9,288 nt of DNA from JAABRB01 sp041617635 (lineage in GTDB: Bacteria; Pseudomonadota; Gammaproteobacteria; Burkholderiales; SG8-39), in assembly GCA_041617635.1 (NCBI GenBank), contig JBFJOO010000136.1, forward strand, positions 1 through 9,288, given 5' to 3'. This document shows positions 5,718 to 9,288 of the stretch, piece after piece. The notes beneath the pieces were generated by a model. That model did not search any database. It had not been told where the DNA came from and was given only the letters and a program-made list of their open reading frames with translations. Position 1 is the first letter of the stretch. The number at the start of each line of letters is the position of its first letter. The translations under genes and the position numbers were made by a program.

Positions 5718-6566
5718 ATGGCGGGATCAGAAACCAGCACAGCAGCGGGAGAGGTTCGGCTGGGGGATCTGCGCGTCCGCCGACTCGGCTTTGGCGCGAT
5801 GCGCGTTTGCGGGCCCGATATCTGGGGCCCGCCGCAGGATCGGGCGGCGGCGCACCGGGTGCTGCGCCGCGCGCTCGAGCTCGGCGTGAACTTCATCGAC
5901 ACCGCCGACAGCTACGGACCGGAAGTGGACGAGGTCCTCATTGCCGAGGCGCTGCATCCCTATCCGGATGGGCTCGTCATCGGCACCAAGGGCGGCCTGG
6001 TGCGACCGAGTCGTCATCGCTGGGACGAGAACGGCCGCCCCGAGCATCTGCGGCGCGCGCTGGATGGCAGCCTGCGGCGGCTGAAGCTCGAGCGGATCGA
6101 TCTCTATCAGTTCCATGCCCCGGATCCGAAAGTGCCGTTTGCGGATTCGCTGGGCACGCTCGCCGAACTGCAACGCGCGGGCAAGATCCGCCATCTCGGC
6201 GTCTCGAACGTGTCGCTCGCCGAGCTCGCCGAGGCGCGTCGCATCGCGCCTATCGTATCGGTCCAGAACGAATACAACGTGACCGACCGTCGTTCCGACC
6301 CGGTGCTCGCTGAGTGCGAGCGCCTCGACATCGCCTTCCTGCCGTGGTTTCCACTGGGCGCCGGACAGTGCCTGCGCGCCAGGAAAGTGAAACGCGTGGC
6401 GCAGCGGAGCGGCGCAACGCCCGCGCAAATCGCGATCGCCTGGCTCCTCGCCCGCTCGCCCGTGATGCTGCCGATTCCCGGCACGGCCACGCTCGCCCAT
6501 CTCGAGGAAAACGTCGCTGCGGCGCGGTTAAAGCTTTCCGCAGAAGACCTTGCGGAGCTGGGCTGA
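5718..6566 (+). CDS. aldo/keto reductase family oxidoreductase
   Basis: This 282-residue TIM-barrel NADPH-dependent reductase is predicted cytosolic and interconverts carbonyls and alcohols. The catalytic tetrad is visible as Asp61 and Tyr66 (NFIDTADSYG), Lys91 (VIGTKGGL) and His133 (LYQFHAPD). Other family marks are LGFGAMR near the N-terminus, GKIRHLGVSNVS, QNEYNVTDR and the C-terminal cofactor segment PIPGTATLAHLEENV. The length is typical. The start is uncertain: ATG 5718 has a weak GGAA site and leaves room after the upstream terminator, whereas in-frame ATG 5685 would add 11 hydrophilic residues and has no ribosome site. It stands alone between two small exported-protein genes, so context gives no substrate. 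It belongs to the general oxidoreductase group often called pyridoxal- or voltage-channel-beta-like reductases. Confidence 0.92.
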   Translation: MAGSETSTAAGEVRLGDLRVRRLGFGAMRVCGPDIWGPPQDRAAAHRVLRRALELGVNFIDTADSYGPEVDEVLIAEALHPYPDGLVIGTKGGLVRPSRHRWDENGRPEHLRRALDGSLRRLKLERIDLYQFHAPDPKVPFADSLGTLAELQRAGKIRHLGVSNVSLAELAEARRIAPIVSVQNEYNVTDRRSDPVLAECERLDIAFLPWFPLGAGQCLRARKVKRVAQRSGATPAQIAIAWLLARSPVMLPIPGTATLAHLEENVAAARLKLSAEDLAELG

Positions 6567-6590
6567 GTCTCCGGCAAGCCCCCGGTTGCA

Positions 6591-6613
6591 CTTTGTTACG
6601 CCGCCTTACAAAG
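6591..6613. promoter_or_regulatory. CTTTGT/ACAAAG inverted repeat enclosing TTAC direct repeat
   Basis: CTTTGT (6591-6596) and ACAAAG (6608-6613) form an inverted repeat. Within it, GTTAC (6595-6599) and CTTAC (6605-6609) form a direct repeat at 10-bp pitch with a 5-bp spacer. The site lies 85 nt upstream of the small His-rich protein gene, in a 131-nt intergenic region. The TTAC-N5 geometry resembles CpxR-type boxes (TTTAC-N5-TTTAC read on one strand), but no regulator can be assigned. I could not pick a convincing -10/-35 pair. Confidence 0.35.
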
Positions 6614-6697
6614 CCTCACCACTGTTAACGCGTTTCTGCCTGATGCTTCCCGCAGCAGACCGCGTAGCGCGGCCTGCATGCAGCACTGGAGAACATC

Positions 6698-7048
6698 ATG
6701 AGAAAGACGCTTGTTGCAGTGGCCGCCGTGACCGCGCTCGGCGCGAGCAGCATCTCGAATGCCGAGGCGCGAGATCCTGCCGGGCCGTTCATCGTGGGCG
6801 CGGTGGTCGGCACGGTGATCGGAGTCGTGCTCGCGAATCGCCCCGTCGCGGTGGTGGAGGCATACGAGCCGCCTCCGCGCGTCGTGTACTATGAGCCGCC
6901 TCCGCGCGTCGTGTACTACGAGCCGCCTCCGCAGGTCGTGTACGTCGACCGCCCGGTGGTGATCAAGCACGCGCCGCCGAAGTACAAGCACCATCATCGA
7001 CACGGCCGGGGCCACCGGCACGATCACCGCCGGTACGACTGGGATTAA
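6698..7048 (+). CDS. small exported glycine-zipper/YEPPPRVVY-repeat protein, His-rich tail
   Basis: This 116-residue protein begins with a Sec signal peptide (MRKTLVAVAAVTALGASS, probable cleavage after NAEA near residue 24). A short hydrophobic segment with small residues in glycine-zipper spacing follows (GAVVGTVIGVVLA, about residues 34-46), then three copies of YEPPPRVVY (56-82), and a tail with eight histidines (H91, H98-100, H102, H106, H108, H110) among Lys/Arg. The layout is like the PXPV-repeat and similar small envelope proteins common in beta/gammaproteobacteria. The start at 6698 has GGAGAA 5 nt upstream. A role at the outer membrane or cell wall and metal binding by the tail are inferences. 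Its stop lies 4 nt from the stop of the convergent Rieske gene. Confidence 0.85.
   Translation: MRKTLVAVAAVTALGASSISNAEARDPAGPFIVGAVVGTVIGVVLANRPVAVVEAYEPPPRVVYYEPPPRVVYYEPPPQVVYVDRPVVIKHAPPKYKHHHRHGRGHRHDHRRYDWD
6863..6943 (+). repeat. 27-bp in-frame tandem repeat (3 units, YEPPPRVVY)
   Basis: Units lie at 6863-6889, 6890-6916 and 6917-6943 and encode YEPPPRVVY, YEPPPRVVY and YEPPPQVVY. They are nearly identical at the DNA level, so recent duplication is likely. Confidence 0.93.
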
Positions 7049-7052
7049 CCCG

Positions 7053-8363
7053 CTAGTCGCGGGCCGTCCAGGGCGCCTGGGTCCGACGCTTGGCGTCGGT
7101 CTCGCGCCAGTATTGCTCCCACCCGTCGCTCGGCCCGACGCCGTCAGCGACACCCGGTCCGGTGAGCGTCTGTGCTATCTGGTCGTCGAGCCGCATGGGG
7201 AGCGCCGCGCCCTCCTGCTGTCGGGCGATCGCCTCGGTGAGCAGGCGGCGATACTCGATGATCGCGCGATCCGACGTGCCGAGATGCTCGCGGGTGCGGT
7301 CCTGGATGGCGCCCTGCGACTCGATCGCCCACTGGTCGTGAACGTTGATGTCGTGTCCCATGCCCGTGAAGGTTGCGCGCCGCTGCTCCTCCGGATCGAA
7401 GCCCCAGTTATTCGTCCGGTTGCGCCGCGGCCGGTAGTCGGGCAGCTCGTAGAGCGCCAGGCGCTGCTCGCGCATCGTGGCTTTGTCCACGGGCGCGCCG
7501 AAGCTCGTGAAGATCGCGTACCAGTAGCAGCTCGTGTCGTCGATCGGCACGTGCCACTGCGAGATCGTCATCTCGAGGCTCATGGGAATGACGAACGCAT
7601 TCGGGAACATCAGGTTGGTCACCCGCACGTGCGTCTGCGCGTCGCTCACTCGGCGCAGCGTGACGACGCGCATGCCGTACTCGGTGCGCGAGACCCGGAT
7701 GTCGGGTCGCGCATACTCGCGCATCACCTGCGTGATCGTCATGTCGGTATCGGCCGATCGGTCGCGAAAGGGCTTGCCGTATCCCGCGTCCGGGTCCTCG
7801 TCCTCGAAGAAGCGGTGCAGGAACGAGGTGTGCGCGGGATCGATCCCGACCTCCAGCGCCTGCAGCCAGTTGCAGTCAAAGAGTCCCTTGAACGCGAACG
7901 TGTACGCCTCGGGCGCAACGAAGCAGTCGAACCGCGGCAGCGCGGGCGGCGCGCCCTCACCGAGATACGCGAAGACGATGTCGTTCTTCTCGACCACCGG
8001 ATAGGCGCGCTGCTGGATCCGGTCGCGCAACGCGCTCCCGTCGGGCTCCGCGGGCGTCTCGAGACACCGCCCCGCGACGTCGAAGAGCCAGCCATGGAAC
8101 GCGCAGCGCAGGCCGCCACCCTCGAGCCGGCCGAAGGAGAGATCGGCACCGCGGTGCGGGCACTGACGGTCGAGCATCCCGTAGCGACCCGCTTCGTCGC
8201 GGAAGAGCACCAAGTCCTGCCCGAGCAGGCGTATTGCCTTGCATGGCCGCGGACCGTCGAGCTCCTCGGTGAGCGCCGCGGGCTGCCAGTAGCTGCGCAA
8301 GACGCCGCCCGCCGGTGTGCCCGGACCGATGCGCGTGATCAGCTGGTTCTGCTCAGCTCTCAT
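7053..8363 (-). CDS. Rieske [2Fe-2S] aromatic-ring oxygenase alpha subunit (phthalate 4,5-dioxygenase-like)
   Basis: This 436-residue non-heme iron oxygenase would hydroxylate or O/N-dealkylate an aromatic or related substrate, with electrons from a separate reductase not seen in this window. The Rieske cluster motif is C68-x-H70 ... C87-x-x-H90 (CPHRGADL and CAFHGW). The mononuclear-iron segment reads NWLQALEVGIDPAHTSFLH, giving His178 and His183 with Asp175 as the likely bridging residue. The C-terminal stretch DQWAIESQGAIQDRTREHLG is characteristic of the phthalate 4,5-dioxygenase/vanillate demethylase-type branch. The length fits this branch. The start at 8363 has GGAGAGG 6 nt upstream. 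It lies downstream of a glutamine-synthetase-like gene on the same strand, separated by a 220-nt gap holding a palindromic repeat. The actual substrate is unknown. Confidence 0.93.
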   Translation of the reverse strand: MRAEQNQLITRIGPGTPAGGVLRSYWQPAALTEELDGPRPCKAIRLLGQDLVLFRDEAGRYGMLDRQCPHRGADLSFGRLEGGGLRCAFHGWLFDVAGRCLETPAEPDGSALRDRIQQRAYPVVEKNDIVFAYLGEGAPPALPRFDCFVAPEAYTFAFKGLFDCNWLQALEVGIDPAHTSFLHRFFEDEDPDAGYGKPFRDRSADTDMTITQVMREYARPDIRVSRTEYGMRVVTLRRVSDAQTHVRVTNLMFPNAFVIPMSLEMTISQWHVPIDDTSCYWYAIFTSFGAPVDKATMREQRLALYELPDYRPRRNRTNNWGFDPEEQRRATFTGMGHDINVHDQWAIESQGAIQDRTREHLGTSDRAIIEYRRLLTEAIARQQEGAALPMRLDDQIAQTLTGPGVADGVGPSDGWEQYWRETDAKRRTQAPWTARD

Positions 8364-8434
8364 GGGTTACCTCTCCACGACATTTGATTCACTGCCTGGA
8401 ACCCATCCCAAAACGTGATCACCGTCGCATCGAG

Positions 8435-8538
8435 GGGGATATACAAGGGGCTCGCCCCTTGTTCGTTCGGGGATATACAAGGGGGCAGGAAGGGGTGAGG
8501 GGGCCCCTTCCTTTCCCCCTCCGCCCCCTTGTTCGTAT
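8435..8538. repeat. compound palindromic intergenic repeat element
   Basis: GGGGATATACAAGGGG occurs at 8435-8450 and again at 8469-8484; CCCCTTGTTCGT occurs at 8455-8466 and 8525-8536. The first copies form a hairpin, ACAAGGGG with CCCCTTGT (8443-8450/8455-8462), around CTCG. The second forms a longer arm, ACAAGGGGG with CCCCCTTGT (8477-8485/8524-8532), that encloses another perfect 8-bp stem, GGAAGGGG with CCCCTTCC (8488-8495/8504-8511). There is no T-tract of terminator type. It looks like a REP- or MITE-like intergenic element, the second copy carrying an insert with its own hairpin. It fills much of the 220-nt gap between the glutamine-synthetase-like and Rieske genes, which otherwise shows no gene. 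Confidence 0.85.
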
Positions 8539-8583
8539 GACCTTGTTGCATGAAGAACCATGGCCGCAATATCGAGGTAGCTT

Positions 8584-9288
8584 CTAGAACATGTCGAAAT
8601 ACTCGCGGTGCTCCCACTCGGTCACCTCGAGATTGAAGCGTGCGATCTCCGCTTCCTTGATGCGGCAGAAGTAGTCCACGAACGCGTCGCCGAAGCCTGC
8701 GCGCATCGCCGCGTCTTCGCGCAGGCAGGCTATCGCTTCGTCGAGCGAGCGCGGGAGCATCGGCGCGCGCGCATCGTACGGCGTGTCCGCCGCGGGGCCC
8801 GGGTCGAGGTTGCGCGCGAGTCCGTCCAATCCAGCGTAGATCTGCGAGGCGAAATAGAGGTACGGATTCGCGGCCGATTCGCCTAAGCGGTTCTCGATGC
8901 GGGTGCTCGGATCGCCGACGCCGCCGAGCACGCGCAGCATCGTGCCGCGATTGTCGCGCCCCCACGTGGCGCGATCCGGCGCGAGGGCGAAGGGTCGGTA
9001 GCGCTTGTACCCGTTGATCGTCGGCGTGGCGAAAGCGGACGCACCGCGCGCGTGGTCGAGCAGGCCCGCGAGGTAGCGGCGTCCGACCGTCGAGAGCTGC
9101 TCGCCGGCCTGCTCCGGCATGAAAGCGTTCGCGCCGCGCGCGCGCTGGGTGAGCGACTGGTGCAAATGCCATCCGCTGGACATCACATTCGGCAGGCGCG
9201 GCCGGCACATGAACGTGGCGTGATAGCCGTGCCGGCGGCAGATCTGCTTCACGGCGCTGCGAAAGAGCACCATCGCGTCGGCGGAGCC
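8584..9288 (-). CDS. glutamine synthetase family protein, C-terminal part (runs off the right edge)
   Basis: The 234 residues seen are the C-terminal half of a glutamine-synthetase-fold ligase; the N-terminal beta-grasp and start lie beyond the window. Recognisable segments are GYHATFMCRPR followed by SSGWHLHQSL (equivalent to the GS ATFMPKP and GSGMHxHQSL elements), NRGTMLRVLG, STRIENRLGESAANPYLYFA and the C-terminal EVTEWEHREYFDMF. These enzymes make an ATP-dependent amide bond between the gamma-carboxyl of glutamate and ammonia or an amine. The substitutions around the motif (SSGW for GSGM) and the context favour a gamma-glutamyl-amine ligase (PuuA/GlnT/aniline-type) over housekeeping GlnA. 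The neighbouring Rieske oxygenase recalls aniline degradation, where glutamylation precedes oxidation. That link is inference. Confidence 0.9.
   Translation of the reverse strand, partial: GSADAMVLFRSAVKQICRRHGYHATFMCRPRLPNVMSSGWHLHQSLTQRARGANAFMPEQAGEQLSTVGRRYLAGLLDHARGASAFATPTINGYKRYRPFALAPDRATWGRDNRGTMLRVLGGVGDPSTRIENRLGESAANPYLYFASQIYAGLDGLARNLDPGPAADTPYDARAPMLPRSLDEAIACLREDAAMRAGFGDAFVDYFCRIKEAEIARFNLEVTEWEHREYFDMF

Noticed and set aside
7113..8387. 424-codon plus-strand open frame opposite the Rieske gene
   Set aside because: The minus strand encodes complete Rieske and iron-binding motifs. The plus frame gives Arg/Leu-rich sequence without motifs.
8435..8538. Palindromic element considered as a standard intrinsic terminator of the glutamine-synthetase-like gene
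   Set aside because: The stems are strong, but no run of T follows any of them on the minus strand, and the tandem-copy structure fits a repeat element better.

Overview
The window is GC-rich proteobacterial chromosome with strong G/C bias at third codon positions. It carries an OmpR/TctE-type two-component system, Sec signal peptides, a lipoprotein and a periplasmic repeat protein. I think a betaproteobacterium (Burkholderiales-like) is most likely, with a gammaproteobacterium possible. This is judged from gene content and protein style only, because no marker gene is present.

Layout. Positions 1-208 hold no gene. On the minus strand, 209-2242 carries three closely spaced genes, read right to left: a classical SDR dehydrogenase, a small dimeric alpha/beta-barrel protein (EthD-like guess), and a second SDR. 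Upstream of these on the same strand lies a response regulator/histidine kinase pair (4404-2322) whose coding regions overlap by 11 nt. Divergent from the regulator, on the plus strand, are two small exported, highly charged proteins: a putative lipoprotein (4676-4942) and an 18-residue tandem-repeat protein (5221-5547). Each is followed by a hairpin-plus-T terminator. A plus-strand aldo/keto reductase follows (5718-6566), then a small exported protein with YEPPPRVVY repeats and a His-rich tail (6698-7048). It converges on a minus-strand Rieske oxygenase alpha subunit (7053-8363), which lies downstream of the C-terminal part of a glutamine-synthetase-like enzyme running off the right edge (8584-9288).

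Most interesting signal. The regions upstream of both small exported-protein genes share a near-identical block, TCAGGAAAWCGTCAG. It is built from TCAGR half-sites at an exact 11-bp pitch: two before the first gene and three before the second. Direct repeats at this pitch are the usual binding geometry of OmpR/PhoB-family regulators, and a regulator of that family is encoded directly alongside. The proposed module is a TctE-type sensor and its regulator controlling a pair of small, Glu/Lys/Asp-rich envelope proteins, one of which has a repeat length (18 residues) that equals five alpha-helical turns.

Two other items stand out. The GS-like/Rieske pair recalls aniline-type pathways in which an amine is glutamylated before ring oxidation. 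A compound palindromic repeat element (8435-8538) sits between those two genes.
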